64,000 bases of DNA from Semisulcospira habei (GCA_036245525.1 BTPG01000006.1:89493035-89557034); one strand, 5' to 3'; shown: positions 42,776 through 53,707, counted from the stretch's first letter. The notes: generated by a model not told the origin, from the letters alone. Made by a program: numbers and translations.

Positions 42776-43100
42776 ACGGCGCTTCCCGCCAAATGTACAT
42801 TCAGCAGCGCGGTTAGCATAGCTAGACATGACGTAATTTCTATTGTGTTACTTCACTGTCAGAGTCCGAGGTCTGCACGCCTTTATTGTCACGGGCATTG
42901 TACTGAAATCGCCCCACCGCGACCCATCCCGGTTAAAAAGTCTCTTCTATAAATAGAAAAGACTTAAAAACCAAGAATATTGAATATGATGATTAAGAAG
43001 CAGGTTTCAGAACTATTGTTTAGCACGCGGAACCTTAAGGTCGAAATTCATACATTTAGGAATTGTCTTTTGATGACTACATAACATTTCAGGGAACAGA

Positions 43101-43640
43101 TTGACCATGATAGTTCAAGAGTTGTGCCAGAATAGCTTGTGCCTGCAGGCGCCACGCTATTATGGCACCACTCTTGAACTATCGTGATCGATCACTGTCT
43201 TGTGGATGGAGCGTCATGACTGAATAGGTTTTGGTTGTTCCTTGGAAGGTGCCAAACTATTCTGACACAACCCTTGAACTACCATGGATCTATTCATGAG
43301 GTTTTTGAGAGCGTAAGTAGTGAAAAGGCTTGGGCTTTTGCTTGGAGGCGCCAAACTGTTCTGGCACCACCCTTGAGCTGTCATGGTCGATCTGGGTTTT
43401 GTTGGGTACCGTCATGACTGAATCGGTTTTGATATTTCCTTGCACGCGCCGGGAAGTTCTGGCACCACCCTTGAACTATCATGGTCGATGCATGTTATGT
43501 TGGAGAGTGTCGCCGGGGACATAATTATTCGATTTTTAGATTAGAGTTTGCATAGAGACGCTAAGCTATTCCTTGAATTATTATGGTCGATGCATGTCTT
43601 GTCAGTGCTGAGCATGTTTTAGATTTTTCTTCCATGTGCT
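43101..43640. repeat. Tandem array of HP2 right halves, about 100-bp period
   Basis: A degenerate HP2 hairpin (43101-43193) is followed by four more right-arm units at about 43247, 43345, 43444 and 43550. Each has GCCAAACTATTCTGGCACCA-like arm, TTGAACTATCATGGTCGAT and a spacer GTCATGACTGAATCGGTTTT. Later units decay progressively. Confidence 0.88.
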
Positions 43641-44052
43641 TTACATGCAATTTACGCAACCACTAAGATCCCAAATGGCCTTTCATCACATGGTCGCTTG
43701 ACATTTATTGATGGGCATTTTGATTGGCTGGAATGCTTACACGACGATTTTGTGCACAGCAGGGAACACTACCCAGCTAAGCCGATAATGCTTCCCTTTG
43801 ATGGTATGTCCTCTTCTCGCAGCACGCGATCGTCTGCTGATATTATTATTGGCCATCTGGTTTCTGTCTTCTCCAATCAACAGCACCGTTATGTTTACGT
43901 GCAAGGCCGGGACCTCTAACTGCGTATGTACAAATTGTGTTTTTCCAACGGAAGCAAGAGGTCTGAAATTGATTAAAAGAAAGTTCTGGCAGTTTTTGTT
44001 TTGGTTTTTGTTTTTTGTTGTTTTTTGTTTTTGTTGCAAAATGCATCAGTCT

Positions 44053-44117
44053 GCAAGGGGCATTGATCTTCATGGGGCCACGCAGGTTGCAGGGGCTCCT
44101 GAGGATCTATACGCTAG
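44053..44117. mobile_element. HP1 hairpin, degenerate
   Basis: GCAAGGGGCATTGATCTTCA and GGGGCTCCTGAGGATCTATA. Confidence 0.7.
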
Positions 44118-44243
44118 CTGAGCAAGTTTCTCAATATCAGTGTTTTGCATATTCAGAAAAGACAATCAGACGTTGTGTCTGCACACTGCTGGCAGATGCG
44201 TCCAGATCGAATATTTCAAGCGACCTTCAGCAGGCAATAAGGG

Positions 44244-44461
44244 GATAAACCATTTAGCCCCAAGAATGCATTTGAACCGAAATTGTGGAAGGATCCCTTG
44301 ACGACTGTGTATTAGTTGCAGGAGATGGATCAACAATGATAATTCAAGGGTAGTGCCAGATTAGCTTGGCGCATGATGGCGCCAAGCTAATCAGGCACTA
44401 CCCTTGAATTATCATGTTCGATCCGCCTCATGCTGTAGTGCGTCATGGGTGCATGGGTTAA
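44244..44461 (-). mobile_element. HP2-B element
   Basis: ATAAACCATTTAGCCCC to GGTGCATGGGTTAA; hairpin at 44328-44423. Shares TTAA 44458-44461 with HP4. Confidence 0.9.
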
Positions 44462-44520
44462 CTCATTCGAGACGTACCTTATGCCGCGTATCCGGAGGCG
44501 GCAAGTCTCGAATGAGTTAA
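44458..44520. mobile_element. HP4 palindrome, short
   Basis: TTAACTCATTCGAGACGTACCTTATGCCGCG to GGCAAGTCTCGAATGAGTTAA; TTAA-bounded, 63 bp, inner stem shortened. Confidence 0.92.
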
Positions 44521-44610
44521 TAATTCGCAACATCTCCTGCAACAGGTGCATAGTTGTTAGATGACGCCTCCAAAATTTGGGAAATACGTGCGCCGGGCTG
44601 AATGAGTTAA
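44521..44610 (+). mobile_element. HP2-B right-shell fragment
   Basis: CATCTCCTGCAACAGGTGCA, TTAGATGACGCCTCCAAAAT and GGGCTGAATGAGTTAA with no hairpin. Confidence 0.88.
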
Positions 44611-44646
44611 ACTGATGGAGTTTGAATGTCGTACAATGAAAGATTG

Positions 44647-44710
44647 TCAGAGGCATAGATTCTCATGAGCCCCTGCGACAGCAGGGTCTCATGAGAATCT
44701 ATGCCTCTCA
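44647..44710. mobile_element. HP1 hairpin with mirrored changes
   Basis: TCAGAGGCATAGATTCTCAT and ATGAGAATCTATGCCTCTCA; TTCTC/GAGAA and the arm end TCAGAGG/CCTCTCA changed on both sides. Confidence 0.92.
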
Positions 44711-45189
44711 GTGTTTTGCGGTTTCCTTTCCACATGAGAAGAGTTCCACCACTCGCACCAGAGGACAGCAGAAAACCTCTTTGCACGTGCCTACTCAAAT
44801 GGATTGTTAAAGGCCCACGACCGCCGTAACTGTTCAAAAGATGCACTTCTGTAACAGATGGTTACGAAACGCGGCTACACACAGGTCTAGTTATAGTTCA
44901 TTTAGACATAGGAGAATCTAGTTCTGCACACGCCGTCTTGATATCAAGTAACTTGACAATGACTCCACTCTGTTCTATGAAATACTTTTAACGCTATCAG
45001 TACGAGAATCCGCTAAAAAGAGTTTGACGCGCTAACCGGCGGCTGTTCAGAATAAATAAGTGCGATTACTCGTGTGCCGTGCTGCGCGTTCCAACTGTTG
45101 TTAAAGTTCATTAGGTGTGTCGACAAGGCATAATAAACACAAATGGTGCTGAAATGTGTCTTCAAATTTACGCGTAATTGTACTTTAAG
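44711..45189. other. No gene recognised
   Basis: Mixed sequence without ORF or hairpin; GTGCCTACTCAAATGGATTG at about 44787 resembles the start of R2. Confidence 0.45.
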
Positions 45190-45245
45190 AGGACAGAAAA
45201 AGTCTTAGTTTGACCGAGACAACATTGAAACCCGTTTTACAGCAA
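45190..45245 (+). repeat. Interspersed repeat R2
   Basis: AAAAAGTCTTAGTTTGACCG, GACAACATTGAAACCCGTTT. Confidence 0.75.
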
Positions 45246-45512
45246 TCAATGCCTGCGCTGGAACATATCACTTTAAAGGAGGCTAACGCCGATCAAGAAC
45301 TTGCAGACAGGTGTTTTAGTTATTTTTCTAGTGGAGCGCTGAAAGATGTAATTGAAATGAAATAATAAACCTGTGTTGATGATGAGGGTCTGAGCTTCTT
45401 CCAGTCTGGGTGTTGTTCAATACAGCCACAATTGCGAAACGCTTTCTAGTAAAAAGATTTTCGATTTTCGGGTAGGTATAGCCCAGTCTCACAGAAATCA
45501 AACAAGATCATA

Positions 45513-45577
<65 letters not shown>

Positions 45578-45952
45578 CGTTATTATATAGGCGCTTTTTC
45601 TCAATTTTTGGGCGAATCGACTCAAAGCGCCGCGAACTGAAACCCAACACGCATACTCACGTAACAGACTCGGATTTACGCCATTTAAGACAAACACAGT
45701 ACAAGACAGACGAAGGGCCAGTTCAGCTACTGAAGTCACACAGAGATTTTTGATCGCTTGTATTTGAAATTTTGTAAAGTGGCCTGAAACCGGTACCAAA
45801 GTGTGGGGGTGGTGGGGTGGGTAGGGGGTGGAAGAACCGGAGTACCCGGAGAAAGAATCCCCGACGGTCCGCCCGAATTAACGGTGACACTTACCAGAGG
45901 AGAAAAGTCCGACGCCGGAACCCGGTATCGAACCTCTGCGCCACGGACCGCC
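45513..45952 (-). mobile_element. SINE-1, inverted
   Basis: (AAT)n tail (45513-45573), CGTTATTATATAGGCGCTTT, body matching 42211-42687, and head with GTATCGAACC (box B) and GCGCCACGGACCG (box A). About 28 bp between the boxes are deleted, so internal-promoter spacing is abnormal. Confidence 0.93.
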
Positions 45953-46065
45953 GGATGATGGAGCAATAGCCGCATCACGTTCAACGCGCTCAGGGCAAAC
46001 GTTACACTTTTGAGGCGTTGTGAACAGAGGAATGATAGTGTCTGTTCTTGCAACAATTGCTCTAA

Positions 46066-46274
46066 CAATGTTTCGTCCTGATACAGTACTGCTTGAAATA
46101 AATTGTCTTTGATAGTTCAAGGGTGGTGCCAAAATAGCTTGGCGCCTGAGGCGCCAAGCTATTCTGGCACCACCCTTGAACTAAAATGGTTGATGTATCG
46201 CCTGATTTGTAATGTAGCCTTTATAGGACAATAAGCAAATTTTTAGAAATCAGTCTCAGGATGTAATGGGCTAA
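46066..46274 (+). mobile_element. HP2-C element, uninterrupted
   Basis: TTTCGTCCTGATACAG to CAGGATGTAATGGGCTAA; hairpin at 46114-46183. Its right shell TTTGTAATGTAGCCTTTATA is the intact version of the site broken at 12386. Confidence 0.9.
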
Positions 46275-46330
46275 CAAACATCATGCCAGATGGGCGTGCA
46301 GAAGGTATGGCACAAGTATACTTTTAGCGT

Positions 46331-46365
46331 CATAAGTCTGTTACTATAATAGTAATAGAATTATG
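46331..46365. repeat. HP11 palindrome
   Basis: CATAAGTCTGTTACTATAAT and AGTAATAGAATTATG; a better copy lies at 62029-62072. Confidence 0.75.
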
Positions 46366-46810
46366 TTAGCGTAGATAGCGCCATGGGAAGGTATAGCCCA
46401 AATCAAGAATGGTGGTGTGGACAGAGGATACTCTGGCCGTTCCACATCCAGATAAGATATGGCCACGCCATACACAGGTCTTCCGCGGGTTCCTACGCCA
46501 TTTGTTCTTTTCATCGATGATCGTCGATGTAAACACGTTAAATTATTATTCCAAGAACAGAGACAAGGGCATCACACAGTCGATCGCCTCCAGGGCAGAG
46601 GCCGGTATGGAGAAAGTCATCGGGCTTTGGGCAGATTTGAAAGGACATGACATATTCATAGTAAACCACACCAATATTGTATTACATCGAAAGAAATTCT
46701 TGGAAGACTTCTGATTGGTGAGGTGGAGCGGTGTATGGGCTTTTCATAGCGCAGAGACTCCATCTTGACTGAACTGACCTATTAGATTGTTGGAGAGAGA
46801 GTTTTATGAG
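46366..46810. other. No gene recognised
   Basis: Contains an open frame of 101 codons (46409-46714) without recognised motif or codon support; probably chance. Confidence 0.4.
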
Positions 46811-46889
46811 ATCGCATTCGAGACGCGCGGCATTCAGATACACGGCTTCATACCGCATGTCCGAATGCCCTACGTCTCGAATGAGTTAA
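46811..46889. mobile_element. HP4 palindrome
   Basis: GATCGCATTCGAGACGCGCG to TACGTCTCGAATGAGTTAA; GGCATTCAGATACACGGC paired imperfectly with CCGCATGTCCGAATGCC. The left TTAA is lost. Confidence 0.88.
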
Positions 46890-47443
46890 TCAACGGATCA
46901 CCCTCGCGCTTCCCCTCCGCCTTGATCAGCAGGATACTGGGGTTAGACTGAGTTAGAGTGGCTTTGAACACCCACACTTGGTTAAGCACTGATGTACGCA
47001 CTAGTCGTAATAATTTCAAGCGCTCCGGAAGTTTATTACATCCGACTTGACGTTTACCGGGCACAGTGGGTTAGCTCCTTAGTGCATGCCACTGATTACA
47101 ATATACCGGGGGCTGTTTGCAATAGGGGTGGTTCTGTTCAGACTGGCAAAGACTGCACTGCGTGAAGCATATTAGGAGGATGCCATGGTGTTTCCCTTTG
47201 CCGGAATATGATTCAATGATATGTATTATCATGGTAAAACGCTGTCGCTAGGTCGAAAAGGGTAGTCTTGGCGAAGAGAGCAAGAAATTGAAAAGTTAAA
47301 ATTAAATATGCCTAATTTATTTTGAGTCTGCTTTCAATTCAAGCTCACCTGGCAACAGTTTAGAGGAGAAACAAATGGGAATTTCAGGCCGATCGCACAA
47401 GCGCTAGGCCTCTTTGGCTTTAATTAAAGCGCCATCGTCCACC
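46890..47443. other. No gene recognised
   Basis: GTTAGCTCCTTAGTGCATGC at about 47070 looks like a decayed HP5 start. Otherwise unremarkable. Confidence 0.4.
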
Positions 47444-47535
47444 CTAACCCTTTGCGTGTCGGTAGCAGTTTTTGTCGCGATGATTCCTACAGGAATCATC
47501 GCGACAAAAACCGCTAGCGACACGCAAATGGTTAA
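47444..47535. mobile_element. HP3 palindrome, near-perfect
   Basis: CTAACCCTTTGCGTGTCGGTAGC with GTTTTTGTCGCGATGATTCC mirrored by GGAATCATCGCGACAAAAAC and CGCTAGCGACACGCAAATGGTTAA; arms of about 43 bp with few mismatches. Confidence 0.95.
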
Positions 47536-47625
47536 CAAGTGTAAGGAATCGCCATTTTGTTTAACACTGCGAGTTGTCGTTGGAGGACAACCAAAGGAAC
47601 GAAACCTTTGACGAAACTGAGAAAT

Positions 47626-47839
47626 TTAACCCATCAAGCCCTGACGCACTACAGCAGGAGATGGGTCGACCATCATAATTCAAGGGTAGTGCCAGATTAG
47701 CTTGGCGCCTGTCGGCGCCAAGCTAATCTGGCACTGCCCTTGAATTATCATGGTTGAGCCATCTCCTGCAACTGGTGCATAGTCGTTAGATGACGCCTCC
47801 AAAATTTGGGAAATACGTGCGTCGAGCTGAATGAGTTAA
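47626..47839 (+). mobile_element. HP2-B element
   Basis: TTAACCCATCAAGCCCTGAC to GAGCTGAATGAGTTAA; hairpin at 47664-47759. Confidence 0.94.
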
Positions 47840-48339
47840 AGGAGTGCCCGCTGTCACGGTCGTTTGGGTGAAAATGATAAACCCTTCCTCTGATAAAGGT
47901 TCTTGATCCTGAATCAGGCACTGCTCACGTGTTATCACGGTCAATCAATCGCCCGCAATTTGCAAGTGACTGAAAGTATAAGAGACCTCGACAAAAGTGA
48001 GTGAGAAAGTTCGAAGGAGCGATTTTTTTTTTCAAGTGTTTCACGACTGAGTAGCTACCCACCAAATAAATCTTTCTGTGATATCCCAGCTGCTGAGCGG
48101 CCCGCTCGAACTGAAAAGCAAATTTCTATCATAAACTATCTTCACTAAGACGAAAGCTTACAGCTGCCGGTGCGACTGAACATCCTATGTTCTGCGTAGA
48201 AAACCCCTCAGCCAAATCTACGTCGAATCTACCCGCAAAAGACATATATATAGTCTCATGAGTCTTATAGAAGCAAATTTCTATCATAAACTAAATTTCC
48301 CTGAGACTAAAGCCGACAGCTCTGCTACTGAAGATGACA
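47840..48339. other. No gene; weak repeats
   Basis: TTTCTATCATAAACTA occurs twice (about 48123 and 48277) with GACGAAAGC/GACTAAAGC and ACAGCT nearby, a degenerate direct repeat. CAGGCACTGCTCACGTGTTATCACGG at about 47915 resembles an HP2 right arm. Confidence 0.5.
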
Positions 48340-48480
48340 CCCCCCACCCCCCCCCCCCCCCACCCCCCCCCCCCCCCACCCCATAGAAGTTGCTCGTGCA
48401 ACCAGATCCATCTGCGATCGGCACAGATTCTCATGAGCCCCTCCAGGTTGCTCAGGCTCGTGAGAATGTACACCTCTTGC
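48340..48480. mobile_element. C-rich tract and degenerate HP1
   Basis: C runs at 48340-48383; then GGCACAGATTCTCATGAGCC and GGCTCGTGAGAATGTACACC with CTCTTGC form an HP1 hairpin at about 48413-48480. Confidence 0.8.
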
Positions 48481-48633
48481 TGACAGGGATCGGTTTAAAC
48501 TCATTACATCTTGAGGATGAAATTATTATTATTAAGATGATGATGACAATGATGGTGATGGTGATGACTCTTTCTTTTATTTATATATTTTGTAAGATGT
48601 CCTTTGACGTCTGCGTCACATTTTTTATACATA

Positions 48634-48765
48634 TCAACCGTGACAGTTCAAGGGTGGTGTCAGAATAGCTTGGCGCCTATAGGCGCCAAGCTATTCTGAC
48701 ACCACCCTTGAACTTTCATGGTCGATCCACATGCTGTCGTAGCTTTTCAGGCCTTTATGGGTTAA
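48634..48765 (+). mobile_element. HP2 element with mirrored change
   Basis: CAACCGTGACAGTTCAAGGG outer stem. Both arms read GTGTCAGAATAG/CTATTCTGACAC instead of GTGCCAG/CTGGCAC. Ends TTTATGGGTTAA. Confidence 0.93.
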
Positions 48766-49004
48766 CTGACATCCTCAGATGTAGGTAAAATAATCCAGAA
48801 TGTCTTCCACAGAAGTATATGCGCAATTTATCTCAAAGCTCCTGAGTACATGATAACCTATGCCTCCTCCATCAATGAACGGTAAACGGCAGTTAAGTCA
48901 ATTTTTGTGAAAAGCGAAATTTTCACGTATTTCATTGAAAATCTCGCTTTTTACGTGGATCCGTTTTTTTTGCGAAAAGCGAAATTTTTGTTCACAAACC
49001 AGGT

Positions 49005-49140
49005 GAGGCATACCAAGGGGAATTACTCAGCACTGGACATACAAACAGTTAGCGCCCCTGCCCCCTCTTATCAGGCACCCAATCGCCAGTCCACATAAAA
49101 ATACGCAGGTACAGAACAAGACGATCATAATTATACATCC
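49005..49140 (+). mobile_element. R1 partial copy
   Basis: GGGGAATTACTCAGCACTGG, TTATCAGGCACCCAATCGCC and ACGCAGGTACAGAACAAGAC match 26265-26400. Confidence 0.85.
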
Positions 49141-49266
49141 CTTTGTATTGAAAGTCCATGAAAATCTCGTATTTTAGGATGGGTTCATTTTTGTCAAAAG
49201 CGTGATTTTTTTTTTAATTCAATGAAAATCTGTCTTTTTTGCAAATGGGGTCCATTTATGGTGAAA

Positions 49267-49325
49267 TTTTTTTTTTTAATTTATTATTTTTTTTTTTTTT
49301 TTTTTTGGGGGGGGGGGGGGGGCAG
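49267..49325. repeat. Poly(T)-poly(G) run
   Basis: T-rich run then about 18 G. A C16A9 run lies at 49477-49501. Confidence 0.9.
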
Positions 49326-49580
49326 TGAAAATCTCCCTTTTTACAGAAAGGCCCTTTTATTGTGAAAAGCGAGATTTCTGTTGTTATGCAGTGAAAATCT
49401 CGCTTTTTACAGAAGGGCCCATTTTTGTTGAGAAGCGAGATTTCCATTGTGATACAGCGCAAATCTCGCTTTTCACCCCCCCCCCCCCCCCCCAAAAAAA
49501 AATGGACATAATGTCTCTAGCCTTCACTGGGCAGTATTGCCGCCTTATTGGAGTTCGGCTGCATTTCCATGGATCGACTA

Positions 49581-49661
49581 TTAACTCTTTTGAGACGTGT
49601 CGCATCCGGATTCGCTGTCTAAGGCCGCGAATCCGGATGCGAAACGCCTCGAAAGAATTAA
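49581..49661. mobile_element. HP4 palindrome
   Basis: TTAACTCTTTTGAGACGTGT and CGCATCCGGATTCGC mirrored by GCGAATCCGGATGCG, AAACGCCTCGAAAGAATTAA. TTAA-bounded; mirrored GGATTCGC/GCGAATCC in place of GGATACGC/GCGTATCC. Confidence 0.93.
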
Positions 49662-49882
49662 CCCCTTCCATGCTACTGTACTTTTTTTTTTTTCTTCTGA
49701 AATCTTGGTTCATACAACGACCAAAAGCCAGCACCGTCCAAGACACATGGATACAACTCAGTTGGTCTCAGCAAGAAGCCTAGATCCTCATGAGCCCCCG
49801 CTGTCGCGGGGGCTCATGAGGATCTAGGCTTCTTGCAAGCTGGATCGTGCTCGCTTTTTTCCCTCGGCAGTGAAGCGGTTGA
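49658..49882 (-). mobile_element. HP1 element with mirrored changes
   Basis: TTAACCCCTTCCATGCTACTG to CGGCAGTGAAGCGGTTGA. Hairpin at 49771-49836 is perfect, with GCAAGAAGCCTAG/CTAGGCTTCTTGC where consensus is GCAAGAGGCATAG: two positions changed on both arms. Confidence 0.94.
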
Positions 49883-50209
49883 GAAATGAAGGGTACAGTG
49901 CCTGGCAGAGTAGCCGAGAGGTGTCATCATGTACGAAGGAGCAAAGCGAACTTGTTTTTTTATGACTTCCATGGTAATACAAGTTTTAGTTTATGTGGCT
50001 CAGGTGTACATCAGTCTTAACGACTGCCGACGGTCTGTTTAATCTGGATATCTAGTGAGAAGCAGTTATAAAGGATCTTTGACTTTCCCCGTGAAAGTTT
50101 ACAATCTGGCGTCAGAGGCGGACAAGTTACCTGTAAAAGGTGGAGGGAGGGGATCCGTCTTTAATGTTTTTTTGTGGGGTTATTCCCCAAAGCTGACATG
50201 AGGTAGGAA
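49883..50209. other. No gene; hAT-like MITE trace
   Basis: GTCAGAGGCGGACAAGTTAC at about 50111 and GGGATCCGTCTTTAATG resemble the MITE ends; nothing else recognised. Confidence 0.45.
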
Positions 50210-50272
50210 ACACGCACGCACGCGCTCACACACACACACGCGCGCACGCGCTCACGCACACACGCGCACGCA

Positions 50273-50349
<77 letters not shown>

Positions 50350-50350
50350 G
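50210..50350. repeat. (CA/CG)n then (CT)n microsatellite
   Basis: ACACGCACGC DNA followed by about 75 bp of CT, ending at the HP9-like TAAAATCACAGACCAGCAC. Confidence 0.95.
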
Positions 50351-50355
50351 CCCCT

Positions 50356-50701
<346 letters not shown>

Positions 50702-51014
50702 GACCTTAGGGTAGACGTTCAGGGGCATAGAGAGACGTATGTACTGTGATAACTGGTAACATTTTTGGCTTTACCCATGATGTCTATTTTGTTCCATTTT
50801 CAACACGTGACGAGTTGCACTCCGCCGCAGTCAGATAAAACACTAGACATATGACAAAACGGATTACCGTCCAAGGTAGGATATAATTATAGTGTCGACT
50901 TTCATCGGTGGTTTTATCCTGTGATTGAAAAACCAGTGCCTGGCAAAATATGATTTCATCTGTTATGGTGCATTCAGCTGTTGGTCCTGTTCAGAGTCCA
51001 CAACTCATCAGACC

Positions 51015-51238
51015 TTAACCCATATAATAGTGAGGCTAAAAGCTTGAAATTTGTACACTGCCATATGCAAGCTACATTATAGTACTTACAGATAAGGATA
51101 TAGACCAATGGCTTTAGTTCAAGGGTAGTGCCAGAATAGCTTGGCGCCTAGAGGCGCCAAGCTATTTTGGCACTACCCTTGAACTATTTTAGTCAAACTT
51201 ACCTCACACACTGGTGTATTGCGAAAGATAAGGGTCAA
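51015..51238 (+). mobile_element. HP2-D element
   Basis: TTAACCCATATAATAGTGAG to GCGAAAGATAAGGGTCAA; hairpin at 51115-51189 with TTGGCGCCTAGAGGCGCCAA. The right TTAA is now TCAA, shared with the next element. Confidence 0.93.
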
Positions 51239-51450
51239 CCTCTTTGCTGCCAGCTAACGCAGATTGTTTTCATGAAATTCGTGTCTATTCAACATCAAAA
51301 GCCCCAACCGCCGAAGGAACGTGCATCATGATTGGTGTCGGCAAGAGGCATCGATCCTCATGAGCCCCCGCAACTGCGGGGGCTCATGAAGATCTATGTC
51401 TCTTGTTGCGGGATTGCGTTTACGGTTCATTGGCAGCCAAGGAGTTATAA
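51235..51450 (-). mobile_element. HP1 element
   Basis: TCAACCTCTTTGCTGCCAGC to TTGGCAGCCAAGGAGTTATAA; hairpin at 51341-51406 (CCCCCGCAACTGCGGGGG). Confidence 0.9.
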
Positions 51451-51547
51451 AGTCCAGCATCGGAGATCAGCCCACAAAATGATTCCTTGCCTTTGCAGCC
51501 AGTGCGTGGCAAAATATGATATCATCTTCTACGATAAATCGAGATGT

Positions 51548-51614
51548 GTGCTGGTCTGTGATTTTGGACCTTACGGTTCTAGAGGCGATATGTCCAAACT
51601 CACAGATCAGTGCA
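51548..51614. repeat. HP9 palindrome
   Basis: GTGCTGGTCTGTGATTTTGG and AACTCACAGATCAGTGCAC; inner part diverged. Confidence 0.78.
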
Positions 51615-51823
51615 CGACGATACCTCGCCTTTGAAGGAAGCAGACAGGTGTTTTGCAGACAGTTTTATTCTCTGTGAATACTTATCACAAAAGATACCTC
51701 ACATCAGTCTCAGTATTGGCATGATCCGTCTTGTTTGTTTGTCTGTATATCTCGCCTCTGTAAGAAGACTTCTTTGAGACGAATCGCTCTTCTTTTATGA
51801 TTTATCAGCCAGCCGCTTCGATT

Positions 51824-51890
51824 TGCATGAGGCACAGATCCTCATGAGCCCCTGCTATCGCGATGACTCGTGAGAATCTGTGCCCCTTGT
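51824..51890. mobile_element. HP1 hairpin
   Basis: TGCATGAGGCACAGATCCTC and GTGAGAATCTGTGCCCCTTG; CACAG/CTGTG mirrored. Confidence 0.8.
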
Positions 51891-51970
51891 GTAATTGGCT
51901 GGCTTTGTTTACGGTTATGTCCGATTATCTTATGGTGGATGGTGCTGGAGCTTGGAGCTGTTTGTGTGTG

Positions 51971-51971
<1 letters not shown>

Positions 51972-52015
<44 letters not shown>

Positions 52016-52069
52016 CCTGACGTCAAGGAAAATTTGATGGCAGTCATCTCTTCGCGTAAGGTATGCATA

Positions 52070-52162
<93 letters not shown>
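51972..52162. repeat. Poly(T) and (CT)n tracts
   Basis: T44 at 51972-52015 and about 89 bp of CT at 52074-52162. Confidence 0.96.
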
Positions 52163-52166
<4 letters not shown>

Positions 52167-52317
52167 TGTTTGTTTGTTTATTTTTGTCCTGTAGTTCACT
52201 TTCATTTCTCTCTTCTGTCAATAACTGACTTGTCCTTGAAATCAGTAGGCTTTTCATTATAAAAGCAACTAAACCATCAAGTTTCTCAACAGAAGAAAAT
52301 AACCGAAAGTTTAGAAT

Positions 52318-52400
52318 TGCTATTCTGGCACCACCCTTGAACTATCAGGTCGATTGATGTCTTCTTTAAGTGTGTCAGTACTGAATCCATTAGGAAGTTA
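52318..52400. mobile_element. HP2 right-half unit
   Basis: GCTATTCTGGCACCACCCTT, GTCGATTGATGTCTTC and AGTACTGAATCCATTAGG: same unit type as the array at 43101-43640. Confidence 0.8.
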
Positions 52401-52560
52401 TAAAGTGTCTCAGTATGTTCTCTTATCGGCAACATCTTCGTCCATCATCGTTTAGCCATCTGCCGATCGCCTGTCACCACTGCAAGCTTTTATAATCTTG
52501 TATTTTGAACTAGTTAGATTAAAATATGATTAGATGTGACGTTACAAGATACGTGCTTAC

Positions 52561-52777
52561 TTAACCCATTTAGCCCCACGGCCGCATTTCCCAAATTTTG
52601 GAGGCGTCACCTAACGACCATGTACCAGTTGCAGGAGTGATGAGTCGAGCATGATAATTCAAGGGTCTTACCAGATTAGCTTGGCGCCATGGGGCGCCAA
52701 GCTGATCTGGTACGACCCTTGAATTGAGCATGGTCGATCCATCTCCTGATGTAATACGTTGCGTCTAAGTGGGTTAA
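52561..52777 (-). mobile_element. HP2-B element
   Basis: TTAACCCATTTAGCCCCACG to GCGTCTAAGTGGGTTAA; hairpin at 52643-52737 with CTTACCAG and CTGGTACGA as partly mirrored changes. Confidence 0.93.
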
Positions 52778-52971
52778 TGTAGCAGATAAAGTATTTTCTT
52801 TCAATGGCGTTTCGCTCAAAGCTTAGTAATAATTCAGCGAGTCTCTCTCACCGCCTAGTCACAGCATTGCCTACACTTCTAACATCCCACTCTTATGACA
52901 AGAAACACTGGGAGATGAATTCTTTCACAAGTCTGTCATAGTATATCATAGTCTTGTCATACGGTGGGCCG

Positions 52972-53040
52972 TTGATAGTTCAAAGGTAGCGCCAGATTAG
53001 CTTGAGGGCGCCTAGCTAATCAGACACTATCCTAGAACTC
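52972..53040. mobile_element. HP2 degenerate hairpin
   Basis: TTCAAAGGTAGCGCCAGATT and GGGCGCCTAGCTAATCAGAC. Confidence 0.65.
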
Positions 53041-53468
53041 GTAATGGCCTAACCCCGCCCCACCTACCCCCCCGTCCCCCCCCCCTCTCCACCCCAGCGT
53101 CCCCGACCTTACTCTTCTTGTACGCTGTCAAGGTTGCAAATGATTGGCTTATCTGTCATGCACCGTACCCTGCAGCTCTTAAGGGTCGATCTATCTCCAG
53201 CGTACGTGTCAGGTCTGAGTCCCAGTGAGCAAATGAGCCTCAGGCCGACGTCTGCTGCTGCTGGGCTGTGCGCGGGCCATACGCAGGCGGCTGACGCTGG
53301 CCTCTGGACCCCTTTTGCCTTCGGAAGTGTGTTTTGAAATGTGATACGGGAAGTGCTTGCCAGATTGTCAAAACATGGCCTCGCTTTCTTATCGGTCGTT
53401 GACACTGACGTTATCAACGGCAAATATGAAATTAAGCCGCATTACAAAGGCTGTACTTGCGCCACTGT
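53041..53468. other. No gene recognised
   Basis: A C-rich stretch at 53055-53105, then GC-rich DNA with a 104-codon minus-strand open frame (53109-53423) lacking recognised motifs. Confidence 0.4.
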
Positions 53469-53551
53469 TTAACACATTCGAGACGAACTGCATCCGGATA
53501 CGCGGCTTTAAAAGCCGCGTATCCGAATGCAGTTCGTCACGAATGGGTTAA
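53469..53551. mobile_element. HP4 palindrome with mirrored change
   Basis: TTAACACATTCGAGACGAACTGCATCCGGA to GTTCGTCACGAATGGGTTAA. Both arms have CTGCAT/ATGCAG where other copies have CGGCAT/ATGCCG; centre GCGGCTTTAAAAGCCGC. Confidence 0.95.
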
Positions 53552-53707
53552 AATATTTTACATTGCATTCGTAAAGTTGAAGTCTAATCGTCTACATCGG
53601 TCATCGTCTACGGCACAGTAGCAAACATCTGGAGGGGAAAAAAGCTGAACATGAAATATTTGAAATATTTCACATGGCGTGCATTGGTAACGTGAAGACA
53701 CGCCGCT

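Larger units (their letters stand above)
48903..49480. repeat. Array of GCGAAATTT/AAATCTCGC palindromic units
   Basis: TGTGAAAAGCGAGATTT and TGAAAATCTCGCTTTTTAC alternate about ten times, with TTT, GGGCCCATTTT and T/G-run spacers. R1 interrupts at 49005-49140. Confidence 0.85.

Noticed and set aside
46409..46714. 101-codon open frame as a gene
   Set aside because: No recognised motif, no homologous second copy, and no splice or promoter context.
53109..53423. 104-codon minus-strand open frame as a gene
   Set aside because: No motif; length is unremarkable for GC-rich DNA.
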